A DNA stretch of 64,000 nucleotides from Aquatica leii. Its lineage: Eukaryota > Arthropoda > Insecta > Coleoptera > Lampyridae. Shown in pieces: positions 34,420 through 45,836 of the stretch. The translations under genes were made by a program, and so were the position numbers. The notes beneath the pieces were generated by a model. That model searched no databases. It worked only from the letters and a program-made list of their open reading frames with translations, and was not told the origin of the DNA. Position 1 is the stretch's first letter. Each line of letters begins with the position of its first letter. The stretch is from positions 234,884,104 to 234,948,103 of the forward strand of contig CM069432.1 in the NCBI GenBank assembly GCA_035610365.1. The letters are read 5' to 3'.

Positions 34420-35217
34420 AACTATAAACTTTTTATAGTAGTAAACCAAGTGAAGTATATAATCATTCATTCATTTATCAACGCGAAATAGGTTAATCAT
34501 TTTTCCACTACTAGTTGTATTGGGTTGTGAAGCAGCACTTTTTTAAATACAGGTAGTAGTTATTTAACCAACAATGTTGGTAATCAGGGCAATTAATAAC
34601 CAAGACACTTTACGAGCGAGCAAGCGCAGTGAGCGAGAACGTTAATGTTGTCGAGATTATTAATCGCATATTATCAAACAAGTTGGTTTTCTAATTTTTC
34701 TGTCAATTGTATATTAGTAATTTTTGCATTTACTAATAATTTTACAATTATATTTACTTAACAATTGTTTTATTTTTGTATCAACGGTACTGGGATTTTT
34801 AAGTAATGGGAATGCTATAAAACCTAAACGCGTCAATTAAATTGCAATTGCATTGATTATAATTAGTTTTGAAAACATCAATGCAACATATTTTTTAATT
34901 TTATGTTTTTAACAGTATTGCTAAGAAATCGAAGAAAATTACATCTCCAAATATCAAAAAGTTTTCTTTTATGAACGGAAAGATAATCGTTTGATTGTTT
35001 TCCTTCTTTACACAGAAGCAAAACTTACTGTAACAAACAAATCAAAATTATTTATAACGCAAATAAGGTAAATGTTTATACATTTAAAAATAGTTCGTAA
35101 ATAACGAATATTGTTATAAGGAGTAAAACTATAAGCTAACCAAGAAACTTTAAAAACAATGGCAATTTTAATACATACCTATTTACTTCTGTAGATAAGC
35201 AAGTTTTAACAATGAGT
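34420..35217 (+). repeat. Long inverted repeat R4, left arm
   Basis: It is the reverse complement of 41519-42190, with high similarity. Shared landmarks in order are CAAGTGAA/GATATATAATCATTC, TTATTTAACCAAC, GAGCGAGCAAGCG-type words, GTTAATGTTGTC, ATTAATCGCATATTATCAA, GGGAATGCTATAAAACC, ATAGTTCGTAAATAACGAAT and TACTTCTGTAGATAAG. This arm holds about 120 bp (34685-34805) missing from the other. The two arms could be the ends of one 7.8-kb element or two opposed insertions of a smaller one. Confidence 0.8.
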
Positions 35218-35379
35218 TTACCCACATAACCAAAGTTAACCTTAATTGTCTAAAAAGTGATCATACTTTAACCTGAAAAGTTGACAAGCATGTGGTATCT
35301 TTATCGTGCCTTTTAGTCATTCATAAAAATTAGTTCTACCGCGTGTCCTTAATGGTTAACTTATTCACAACAAATAGTT

Positions 35380-35935
35380 ATTCCTAATAATACGCCAAAT
35401 TGTAAACGTAATGGTTACTTTTTGTATAAGCTTAAAGTATAAAATATGGCGACCTATCTCGTTTCTTACCCACAGAGGTTGACTTTTGGATAACTTTTCA
35501 ATAGACAACTTTAATTGTTACTCAAAAGCCGTTTTAAAAAGTTAACTTGATGGTAACCATAAAAATTAACCTATTAAGAGCTTTCAAGTATAAAATGAGA
35601 CTACTTGTTTTTTACTAACCCTATAAGTTAACTTTTTGATATCTTTTCAGAGATTTCTAATTAATGTCTTGAAAAAGTTATACAACTGACATCCTACAAA
35701 ATTAATTTAATGTTAATCCTAAAAATTAAGTTTTTAGTAGCCTTATAGTACAGAATGAGACTACATGTCTTTTTAGTAACCACATAAATGTTATTTTTGG
35801 TGAGTTTTATAATCAATGTCTATAAAAGTTGTGAAACAGACATTCTAAAAAGTTAATTTTATGTTAATCCTAAAAATTAACCTTTTAGTAGAATGTTTTT
35901 GTGTAGAATAAGACTGTATCTCGGAAAAACGTCCT
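35380..35935 (+). repeat. Tandem array T1, period ~155 bp, about 3.5 copies
   Basis: Successive units start with AAAAGTTAACTTGATGGTAA (about 35537), AAAATTAATTTAATGTTAAT (35698) and AAAAGTTAATTTTATGTTAA (35849). Each is followed by CCTAAAAATTAA, TTTTAGTAG, AGAATGAGACTAC and TTACTAACC-like blocks. A more diverged unit precedes at about 35385. The array begins just inside the left arm of inverted repeat R4. Confidence 0.7.
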
Positions 35936-38577
35936 CGGAAGAAAAATCACCCTAAACCCAAATTACTTTTCTATATTCTAATAGTTACCTCTTACTATTA
36001 TTACGACTTACAAGGAGAAACTAAGAAATGAGTTTACCAATTGCGTTTCTGATTTTTGGTGATTCTCATGGTAAAAAAGTACCTTTATTTTGGTTTTTTG
36101 TGCATTACCGCTTAGTTTTCAGAATTTTTAAAGAATTGATCAAAATCGTCAGTTAGTAAGCTCTAATTACAACAAATTCAAGGGTATGTTTTTTTAAATA
36201 GACAAACACTTATTTTAAAAATATTTAAAAGCACTGCAGATGGAACCTGCAGTCATTGTTTCGCTAATTATTTGTTGTAATTCTTATAAGTATATAGGAT
36301 CCGTAGTTGTATACGCTGAAACTAATTATCTTAGAAAAACTTGTATTTGAAAAGAAACATTTTAGTGGAGTTGTAAGTGTAATTGATTATTATTAATTAG
36401 TGTTTGTAAGTTTAGTTACTGCTTACATTTATAATAAAAATTTAATTGGCTAACAATGAAATCCTTAGAAGTAAACTTTATTTTAGTTCCACCATTACCC
36501 TCGCACAACAGTTTTCTGGAATGTACTATTTTAATCCGATTATCGTCATAAACATTGTTCTTTTTTGTTTGTAGCCTAATGATTTTTTTTATTTAATTTC
36601 AACCTAAAAATTATTTTTTTTAAACAAACTTTTTTATAATTTGTAATGTGGATCGATACAAAATCGTATTGACAATAGTTCAAATTATCGCCCTTAAATC
36701 GATAAAAAATATCAAGTTTTTCTTCAAAGGCGTTTAGCAGGTTAAAGAGAAAGTATTAATAAACGCGATGGCATTTTAATATTGATTGTAAAAAATTTTT
36801 TTGTCGTTTTTGTTTCATCCGTTACGGTAAATGATTTATTTAAGAACTTGTTTTGCATTGCGGCTGTGTGTCAACTGGGCACCAAACAATAGCCTTTGTG
36901 GATAGTTTAATCCTTTCAAGGTGTCGGTTTCTTCGACCATTCAAGGTCTTTTTCTTAGATATTGCAGTTTTATCGGAAATTTCATTTAAAGAATCTCATT
37001 CTGTCGATGCTGACAAAATTTTTTTAAAACAAATCGTTATTACTTTGAGCAGAGTTTAATATACATTTCTGCTTTAACAAATCCGTTAAACAATTACAAT
37101 ATAAACTTGGCCTCTTGATAGCAAATAAGAAAAATGAATTTTTCCAAACAGACATACCGAACAAGTTTTGTATTTAAGCTTCTTTAATATTGTGACTCAT
37201 AAAGGAGCTATATGCGCATCAATATCCAATTTTAAAAACGTAATACAGGCAAATTTTAGTGTTTCTTATTAAAGGATAGTTTATTCACGATAAACGGTAA
37301 AAAAGTATTATTAATGTCAGTTTTTTATTATGTAGCCATCATTAAAAAAAATTAAATTTCGTAAAAAAAATTGTAACTTAAGTTTTCATGTCGCAGTTAA
37401 CAATAAGGATATGACATTTGTACTGATTATTCTCAACTTCTTATTTAACCTCTTAAAGCACTTTTTTTTTAAAAACCACAAAAGAATCATTTTTTTAAAT
37501 TTAAGAAAATACGTCTTTGAACTTTATTTTGGCCAAAAGTAATAACTAAACACAAAATAACTGTCTATAAACACTTATCTTTGCAGTTTTATAATTTTTA
37601 CATATTACATTACAAAAAAAGTCTTTCACTACTAAATCAATAATAATTTTCAAAAAAAACGTTTCTTTGTTTTACAACTGGACGAAAAGTAATATTACTC
37701 TAACATTTTATAGCTTACAAGACAGATGTTAATAAAAAAAATCAAAAAGACCATTTTTTTCTTATGTTTCCTATAGCGATAGCGGTCGAATTAATTCGAG
37801 CGTGCCTATTTTGGCCCATTTAGCGTAATAGAATTAACTCAAGCATGCACGTTACGGGGTTAATTTAAACTTAACAAAAATAGATTTCAAGAATCATTGA
37901 ATTAACATTAAACAAACGCCCACCGTTTGTAAAATTTAAAATTATGTTGTTGAAGTGGGAGAGAATGGGTATAGTAATTTAAATAACCACCCGGTTCTTT
38001 TTTTTACCTGCTAGACAATCGTTCAAGTTTTGTTGATGTGCGTGTTGTACAAGTCGAGTGTTAACTTCGTGTAATTGTGTTATACCTTTGGTTATACTAA
38101 AAGTTTCAGTTATAAAGGTAAAACATCTTTATACATATTTTTAACAGACACAAAAGAACACATAATTCATAATTGCAGATGAACGGTCAGTATAGAAAAA
38201 GACATAGAAACAGGCTTTCTCTAAATTTTACATGTTTGCCCTGATTTTAAAATACCCAGATTTTTTACAATTTTCTAGATCGCTGTAAAAAATCAAATCA
38301 AATATAAATATTAGTGGTTTAGTTAAGTATTTTTTCTAATTTCAGCTTCCGTAAAATGAATAGTTTCCACAACTACAGAAATGGACGTTTTAGTGGCGAC
38401 AAAGGTGTGGATTAGAAAATCGAGAAAAAGTGTGAAAAAGGGTTAAAGGCGATGACATTTATTTTAGATATTTTTAAATTTGTAAATAAATAATAAATAT
38501 GTATGTATTATATCGTATCGTATAAAATCTGTTTTTCAAGACTTGCACCTTTACTTTAATGTGTTTTATTTTCAAAT
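35936..38577. other. Interior between arrays T1 and T2; possible short spliced unit near 38 kb
   Basis: Mostly AT-rich. The 68-codon frame at 36853-37059 has no known domain. Near 38000-38500 the sequence resembles a small transcription unit: a donor-like AAAG/GTAAAA at 38118, acceptor-like ends TTTTTAACAG (38149) and TTTTCTAATTTCAG (38345), short frames MNGQYRKRHRNRLSLNF (from 38180) and MNSFHNYRNGRFSGDKGVD (from 38357), and an AATAAATAATAAAT run near 38490 that could serve as a polyadenylation signal. None of this identifies a gene. Confidence 0.25.
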
Positions 38578-39130
38578 GTTAACTATAAGATATCCGTTAA
38601 GCAGCCATTAATGGTTGAGCAACTGAAAAAATAGTATTTTTTAAGCAGTTTTAAAATCCAACAATTATACATCTTTTACAGTTAACTTCAGGTTGATTCT
38701 TGAATAAGTGCAAAAATTGTATATTTTAAACAGCTTTAAAATTAAATAGTAAAATACCCATTTAGATTAACTTTAAGTTATCCTAACGGGTTGAACGTTA
38801 AGCAAACACAAATTAGTATCTTTTAGGCAGTTTTAAATGCCAATTATTAACAATCACTTTCGATTAACTTTAGATTACTTTAACAGGTTGAACGTTGAGC
38901 AAACAAAAAATGGTATCTTTTTAGTAGTTTTAAAATTCAACTATGCACCGGGCATTTCGATTAACTTTAGGTTAGCCCAACAAGTTGACCAATGAATAAC
39001 TAAAAAGAAGTATCTTTAGAGTAGCTTTAAAAGTTGACAATAAGTTGTCCGTTTCGGTTAATTTCGGGTTATCCTAAAAGGTTGACCGTTGCATACACGC
39101 AAGGTCAGTATAAGAGTATCCTATAGAGGG
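38578..39130 (+). repeat. Tandem array T2, period ~95 bp, about 5-6 copies
   Basis: The repeating unit is roughly GATTAACTTTAGGTTA, TCCTAACAGGTTGA, ACGTTGAGCAAACA, AAAA.GGTATCTTTT, AGCAGTTTTAAAATTCAA. Unit starts are near 38680, 38775, 38868, 38958 and 39058, with a worn one before. Units differ by about 15-25%. It lies between the arms of R4. Just downstream (39215-39250) GGTTACTTTTGGCTGTGTGG, read inverted, resembles the start of the region inside the left arm near 35218. Confidence 0.75.
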
Positions 39131-39882
39131 ATTAAGTAGGACATAGTTCACCATTGGGTGTACTTTTGGGTACTCTATGATCACATTTGCCAATCCAAAG
39201 CGATTACCTTTATTACGACTTTTGGTTACTTTTGGCTGTGTGGGTAGTTTCCAAATTTTAGTGAATGTTAATTACAACGGTGAATCAGATGTCATAAACA
39301 AATTTTTACGACAGATTGGGTTTGTGTTGTCGCTACTAAATGATGGTTTTAGAAAGAAACAAGAAACTAGTTCATCTACTTATAAATTAGAAATATATTT
39401 ATCTGTTTATCATATTGTTGTGTTACCTTTGTTTATTACAATACTTACATAATGGCAATTTCAAAAAAAGAATCTCAAATGTATCACATAAAGCTGATTA
39501 GAAATTCATCATCGTTTGTTGGTATTATAGATTTGTGATGATATTAACAATAGCATAACGTGCCACATTATAGTTTTTAAATGAACAGCATGCAAAAAGG
39601 TTGAATTTTAGTGACACAATTATTTAGTAAAACTTTTTTGTTTATGATTTATTAAAATATTAATAAAATCGTTACAATTTAGTTATGATAAAAGTTGATA
39701 TGTAGGTTAACAAAACATTGTGATCAATGTTTTACAAATTAGTGAAGATATAAGACAATTGGATTCTCAGATAAAGAAGGTAATGTCGATTAAAGTAACG
39801 ATGGCTAAATGCTCTTAGTTAGACTTATTTTTAAATACGTGTTTTCGATATGTATTCAAAAGAAGTACGATTATCATCAGTT

Positions 39883-41426
39883 TGTTACAATAATTGTTAT
39901 GATCCAATGGGGGAGGTGGAGAAAAAAAGGAAAGAAAGAACAAATTACTTAAATTAATTACCAAGATGTTGTTGCTTACCTTTCGGCTAGCCTCACCGTA
40001 GATGGTCGTCGGGTAAAAGAAAATCGTAAGACACCAAGTTTTCTTTAGGTAAGCTAAATGCCCAAGTGCGCCACCTCTTCTCGAATTTTTGTCGAAGATA
40101 AACAGTCTAGGTAGGAGAAAAGGAGATCCTAGACTCGAGGTCCCCCAAAAGAAATATAGTACAAATCAACAATAACTATTTATTAAGGATATTTATTAAT
40201 AGCCAATTCCGGAACGGAAAAAGCCACTCGACGGTTACGCCACTGGTCTAATCCGCAATTAAATTACCTTACATAACACCACAAAATTGTAACAATATAC
40301 ATACAAGATGAAAGCAGGTCCCCAAAAATAGACTCTGGGAGCCAAAAAAATTTAAAGCGTTAATAATTAAAAGGTATCTCCGCGGCTACCGTAACTCGTA
40401 GTAAAAGTTATCCGCGTTAAAGTAACATCGCCCGTGGACCTTGACGTCAAGTTCATCACGACCGGTAATAAAAGTATCATAAATTAGTTTACGACAGAAA
40501 ACGGTATAGCTCCCAAATTTCTACCCTTGCTAATGGTAATATTAATTTATATGAACCAAAAAAAAAATTTAAGTGTAGGTTACGTTAAATAATCATTATA
40601 GATCAACCATTACAATTAAGGTGTCTGGTAAACATCGTAATTAATTCTATTAACATTATAAAGAAAAGTGACGTTAAATATTATTAATCAGAATTATTCA
40701 ACTTCCCAAAAGTTCATTAAATCGTTCAATAAAATTAAAAGGAATTGTAGTCGAATAGGTGTACCGGTTGTACAAAATAACGTTCGAACTACAAGAGCAT
40801 TTGCATATAAAGTCTGCACTGTTTCCACTTAAAACGAAACGCCGCGTACGTAGCAAGAGCAGCAGTTCTGACCCCGAAGCGCGTGGACGAAGTGAGCCGA
40901 CGGCTAGTGATCCCCCGCGGTTCCAAATTTAATGATCTTATAAATACCTCGATACTTCATTCCCCCAACCTTTAGCACAGCGCCAACGTTCCACTGGGAT
41001 CTTTTTTACTCTGCGACCACGCTTACCGCCTCAGTTCAGCGATTCCAAAAGCGCGCGGTCCACCATCTTCAACAGAACTAGTAGGAAAATACCACCAGAC
41101 ATGTAGAAACCCAACAGTAAAGACGAAAAGACGAAAGAACGAAAGACGAAAGAGCTACTTTATGAGTTTTGCAGCAAAATACATCGATCTTTTAGGGTAT
41201 GCATCGAACGTTTAATCGGATTTGTTATTGATCGCCATCCGACTTTCCACGTTCTTTACACAGCAAACGACGAGTAAAAATGAATTTTGTAGATGGCCGA
41301 CTACTCTCGAGCGCCCTCTGCAAGCGTAACTTAACATCACGACTCGAGGTCGAGTATTATCCGATTTTACGGTAAGTTGCCTACTATCAGGCGGATTTTC
41401 GCTCAATTTCGAATTTACACGTTACA
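39883..41426 (+). mobile_element. Solo LTR, family B (1544 bp)
   Basis: It begins TGTTACAATAATTG and ends TTACACGTTACA, flanked by AGTT on both sides (39879-39882 and 41427-41430). It is GC-richer than its surroundings. A TATAAATA box near 40933 and a TCAGTT initiator-like word near 41035 suggest the plus orientation. A (GACGAAA)n-like run lies at 41122-41155. The sequence differs from family A although the terminal TGTTAC is shared. No gag or pol adjoins it. Inserted just inside the right arm of R4. Confidence 0.8.
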
Positions 41427-41518
41427 AGTTATATGATAAGTATAGCTTTGTACCAAATATATGTATGTTGTTATTTATCGTGACATTTTTGTACTCAAAC
41501 CCAATCTGCAAACTAAAA

Positions 41519-42190
41519 TGTTCATTGCTAATACTTTCTTATCTACAGAAGTAAATATGTATTAAAATTACCAATGTTTTTACAGCAGTATTTAAATGTT
41601 TCCCGGATAGCTTATAGTTTTGTTTCTAAAAACAATATTCGTTATTTACGAACTATTTTTAAATGTATAAACACTTACCTTAGTTGTTTTATAAATAGTT
41701 TTTGATTTTTTTACAGCAAGTTCTGCTTCTGTGTATAAAGAAAACAATCACACGATTCCCTTTCGGTCCATAAAAAAAACTTCGATTTCTTGGCAATACT
41801 GTTAATCACATAAAAAATGTTGCAATTATTGATGTTTTCAAAACTAATTATAATCAATCCAATTGCAATTGAATTGACGCGTTAAGGTTTTATAGCATTC
41901 CCATATTGATAATATGCGATTAATAATCCTGACAACATTAACGCTCTCGCTTGCTACGCTTGCTCGCGCGTGAAAATGTCTTGAGCATTAATTGCTCTCA
42001 TTACCAACCGTGTTGGTTAAATAACTATTACTTGTACTTAAAAAACTGCTGTTTCACAATCTACTATTATACGTAATAAGGAAAAAAAAGTAGTGAAAAA
42101 ATTATATTAAATTATTTTGCGTTGATAAAAGAATGAATGATTATATATCTCACTTGGTTCACAACTATAAAATGTTTATAAGATTTTCAT
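41519..42190 (-). repeat. Long inverted repeat R4, right arm
   Basis: Mate of 34420-35217, in opposite orientation. The similarity ends abruptly at about 42190, exactly where the mariner-group element begins (42194). The repeat may therefore have been cut by, or ended at, that insertion. Confidence 0.8.
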
Positions 42191-42193
42191 AAA

Positions 42194-43837
42194 CAGGGTG
42201 TCCTAAAATTGCTGGAAAATAAAGCTACAAGGTATTGTAGAGGTCAAAATAAGTCGATTAGACCCTATTTATGCATATACCAAAATGTACCGTTTATGCG
42301 TAAAAAAAGTCTACTTAAAAAACCACATTTTTCTGCGTTGTTCAGAAATGCGTATAAAAAATTTAATGAAATTTGACAAAAAACCTAAAAATAATAATGT
42401 TTTTTTGAACAGTTTTCTTAGAGGTGGTAATACGGCTCTAAAACTTTTTTAACGGGAAGACTTACTCATCATCTTTATTTTTTGAGCGCTGTAAAAGGAA
42501 AAAAATGTTTTCTCAAACACTGATAACCGATATTCTTAATACAAATTTAATAAAATTGTAATACAAAATTTAGTGGGTGGTAGACACAAAAACAAAACTT
42601 GTTTTTACAATTTTTGTTCAATGTGACATCCTCCTTTATTAATGCTTAAGTCAATTCGACGAAAAAAATTGAAATGCACCCTTCTTAAAGCATCGTCGTT
42701 TTCTCGTAGTGCGTTAACAGCATCTTTAATTTTGTTCCACGGTTGTTTGAAATTGTTAATTTGAACTTTGTATGCACACATATGTTTTTAACACTTCCCA
42801 GATAAAGAAGTCCGACCCAGATATTAATTTTAAATTCTCGTTGATGTCTACCTTTAATAGCATGTGGTTTTTCATCTGCACAAATATTCTCATTGTGTAG
42901 GTTTGTCATGCCACGACGTGTAAAGCAAGACTCACCAGTAAACAAGACATTAGCGTGGAATTCGTTGTTGACTACTCGCTCTCGAAGAATTTGAGAAAAA
43001 TTTAAACGTTATCCGGGGTCACGTGGCAATTATTCTTGCACTGGCTGGATGTGGAATAGACAAAGTAATTGATCTTGAAAGATCCGACTTCCAGCGTTAA
43101 CAAATTTCGTGATTTGGAATCCTCCTGTTTAGATTTCGATACACGCGGATATTTTCAAGACAGTTGACTTGACAAAATCCAAGAACTAATAGTATATCAA
43201 ACTGTTCTTTAAAAGAAAATCTTTAATTTAAAAGCTGACAAGTTAACAGCAACAACAGCAATAGCAATAGGGTGATTGCAATAAAAAACAATAATAAAGC
43301 AACTAAAAGTGAACGTATTATTGAAGGATTTACCGCCAACAATAAACTGGGACGATTCTGAATTTGTTTCCTGTCAAAATTGTGATTTTTGTTTTGTTTG
43401 TGTGTCCACGGCCAACAAAATTTTATAATTCAAATTGTGCAAAGAATATCAGTTTTAAGAAAACATATTTTTTCTTTAAAATTAGAGACACAGAGTTTTT
43501 ACAAGAGGTAAAGATGAAGATGATAAGCAAACTTTGCCGTTAAAAAGGACTTAGAACCAAATTACCACCTCTAAAGAATTATTTTAAAAATACAAAAGTG
43601 TGTTCGGTATTAATCCTTCTACAACCATTTTTCTTTGTTTTTTATTACTGAAAGTAGGGTACATTTCTAAAATGCACATTTGCCATTAAATTTGTTTCAC
43701 GCATTTCTGAACGGCGTAGAAAAATGTGATTTTTTAAGTTGACTTTGAACTCTTCTCACGAACAGACGGCTGGGTCAAGTTATTTTGATCTCTACAATAC
43801 GTGCTAGCTTTATTTCCCCGCCTTTTTGGTACACCTG
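42194..43837 (-). mobile_element. Mariner-group (IS630/Tc1, DUF4817-type) element with ~0.4-kb TIRs
   Basis: The left end starts CAGGGTGTCCTAAAATTGCT and the right end is the inverse of CAGGTGTACCAAAAAGGCGG. Behind these, about 400 bp on each side (42194-42600 and 43380-43837) match as inverted repeats, sharing GAAATAAAGCTA, TATTGTAGAG.TCAAAATAA, CACATTTTTCT.CG and TTAGAGGTGGTAAT. Family knowledge: CAGGGTGTCC ends occur on insect mariner-group elements. Flanks do not show a clean TA pair. A truncated transposase lies between the repeats. The element is 1.64 kb and non-autonomous. Confidence 0.85.
42605..43200 (-). pseudogene. Mariner-group transposase (DUF4817 type), internally deleted
   Basis: The minus strand reads, from about 43190, NIRVYRNLNRRIPNHEIF, HIQPVQELPRDPG-like sequence, RVVNNEFHANVLFTGESCFT, then RRGMTNLHNENICADEKPHA and FKINIWVGLLYL. 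It ends NKIKDAVNALRENDDALRRV then HFNFFRRIDLSINKGGCHIE. This is the normal order for the family. The first catalytic position, normally VLFTDEATFT, reads FTGESCFT, so the Asp is lost. The stretch between GLLYL and NKIKDA, which should hold the second catalytic Asp, is missing. Frame changes occur on either side. Dead copy. Confidence 0.85.
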
Positions 43838-43865
43838 GTACAATAAAAGTTGCACTTTAAATGCT

Positions 43866-45294
43866 TGTTACAAGCTTTAAGTCTTACGAACCTTGCACGG
43901 CTAACTCGCACAGTCGGAGATAGGGGAGGTTCAAGGGAATCATGCTTGAGGGCACCAGATCTAATCCAAATTAACACTTCTGCCTCGATCACGACAAACG
44001 GTCCAAACTTGTAACTAAATTTGAGGTTCGTAATCCTTGTCACTCTGATGTTCGAGTAGCCAAAATTTGTTAATAGGTAACGACAATTAAAAGAGTAAGG
44101 CACGTTGCCATAAAAGAAAGATTAACAAGTATAACAACTTTAATGTATTAACGTAGAAGATTAACAAGAATATATATATAATTTCTCCACTCATCAATGT
44201 TCGAAGAACTAATAAGTATAATTAACAAATATAGAAACTTTAATTTAGCAACGTCGATGATTAACACAAGTATATCTAATTCTCAGTGCATAAATGCCAG
44301 CAGTATCGGCAACACACACTACATCTGTAAGTTAAGTCGAAGCGAACAATGAAGAAAATCTCGTAGTAAATATTGATTGTACACAGCATGCGATACACGC
44401 AAAATAATTAATGAAACTACCTTAATAGTATTAAACAATGATAGTAATTACGGAATTAACATTAAAATTTCGTAGTAAATATTGGTTGTACACAGCATGC
44501 GATACACATAAAATAACTAATGAAACTACCTTAATGGTATTAAAACAATGATAATAATTACGGAATAAACACTAGCCAAAGTTTCGTGAGCGACCTTTCT
44601 GACAGCGATAAAATAAATAAATACACTTACCCACAATCCAGTACCTACTTGGTCGAAGAAAACGTTTTCCCCGGCAAGTGACCCTGAAATAATTTTGAGT
44701 AGCAAATCGTGTCAACACAATGACTCACGAAATCAAGACCTACAAAAATTGTTAATTATTGCTAAAAGAAAATACACATAACATAACCCGATTGTCGAAT
44801 GCTGTTGTACACATTCAATGAAAGTTGGTTTCGCAGGTGTTTGTCGCATGAGTAGGATCTCGAAGAAAAGTGATTGTTTTCGGTTTATTTAGTTTTAACC
44901 GTAGGCCTTATATATAGCGTCCCATGAAAGTATTTGTCGATATTAATCACTCATTATTCTTTATTGAATAGGAACATGTGGGCCAGAACGTGGTGGAACG
45001 GCTATCAAATTAACGAGAAATTACAACAGAATTCTAATAAAACGGAAGTAACTATCTTACCCTGTGACGACTCAATTATTTTACGAACGTAATGAAATTA
45101 TAATTTTATTTCCATTAATAAGGATGTCATTCGAATTATTTTTAAGCCTCACAGGCCATTTTATGCAGTTGACAGCTTAACGATTTCGTCGTAAAATGAC
45201 AGTCACAAGAAAAGATTGGCAGAGGGCGTCAAAACCGGAATCTAATTTTAATTCATATACAGGGTATTCCGTTAGAAAAATTTTGCACGTAACA
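43866..45294. mobile_element. Solo LTR, family A, copy 3 (1429 bp)
   Basis: It begins TGTTACAAGCTTTAAG and ends TTGCACGTAACA, flanked by TGCT (43862-43865 and 45295-45298). Same orientation as copy 2 and nearly identical to it over 44715-45050. It has one version of the internal ~300-bp block where copy 2 has two, and two versions of a ~100-bp unit (44380-44575) containing CACAGCATGCGATACAC. It lies 28 bp from the end of the mariner-group element. Confidence 0.85.
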
Positions 45295-45299
45295 TGCTG

Positions 45300-45830
45300 G
45301 GTTAATCAACAACAACTAAACTCAAAATTAACTAATGTAAATTAAATTGCCCTTCATTTTAAAGTCACCTTTGCTTAGACCACTTATTGGTTTTAAGTGA
45401 ATGTCAATATTTGTATTTAAATTATTTTTTGTGTTAATTATTTTCGATTTTTTTTCAATATTAACTGTATAAATCGACGGCAACTTAGTATTCTTATTGT
45501 TACTTTATGCTTATTGTTATCGTTAAATATAGCTATTAAGTTTGAATCATATATTATTTTTTTTTTAATTTTAAATGCGTTTCTACATTGTTCTCGTCTC
45601 AGGGTTTATAGTATTTGCGGTTATTTTTCTCTTTGTAAATCTGCATTGAAAGTGTGTAATAAAAAGTTTTTTCTCGCTACCACCTTGGTAAATCAACGTT
45701 ACTTTAACAAAAACATGACAGTAATGGAAAGTATAAACTTTACTTGGATACATAAACAGATGGTATCCAAGGAGTGAAAAAACGATTTACCGCGGCGGGA
45801 CATTTTCGCCTATGTACACCTAAATAGATG
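45300..45830. other. AT-rich spacer
   Basis: No recognisable content. The plus-strand frame at 45514-45777 is low-information sequence. Confidence 0.45.
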
Positions 45831-45836
45831 ACGCAT

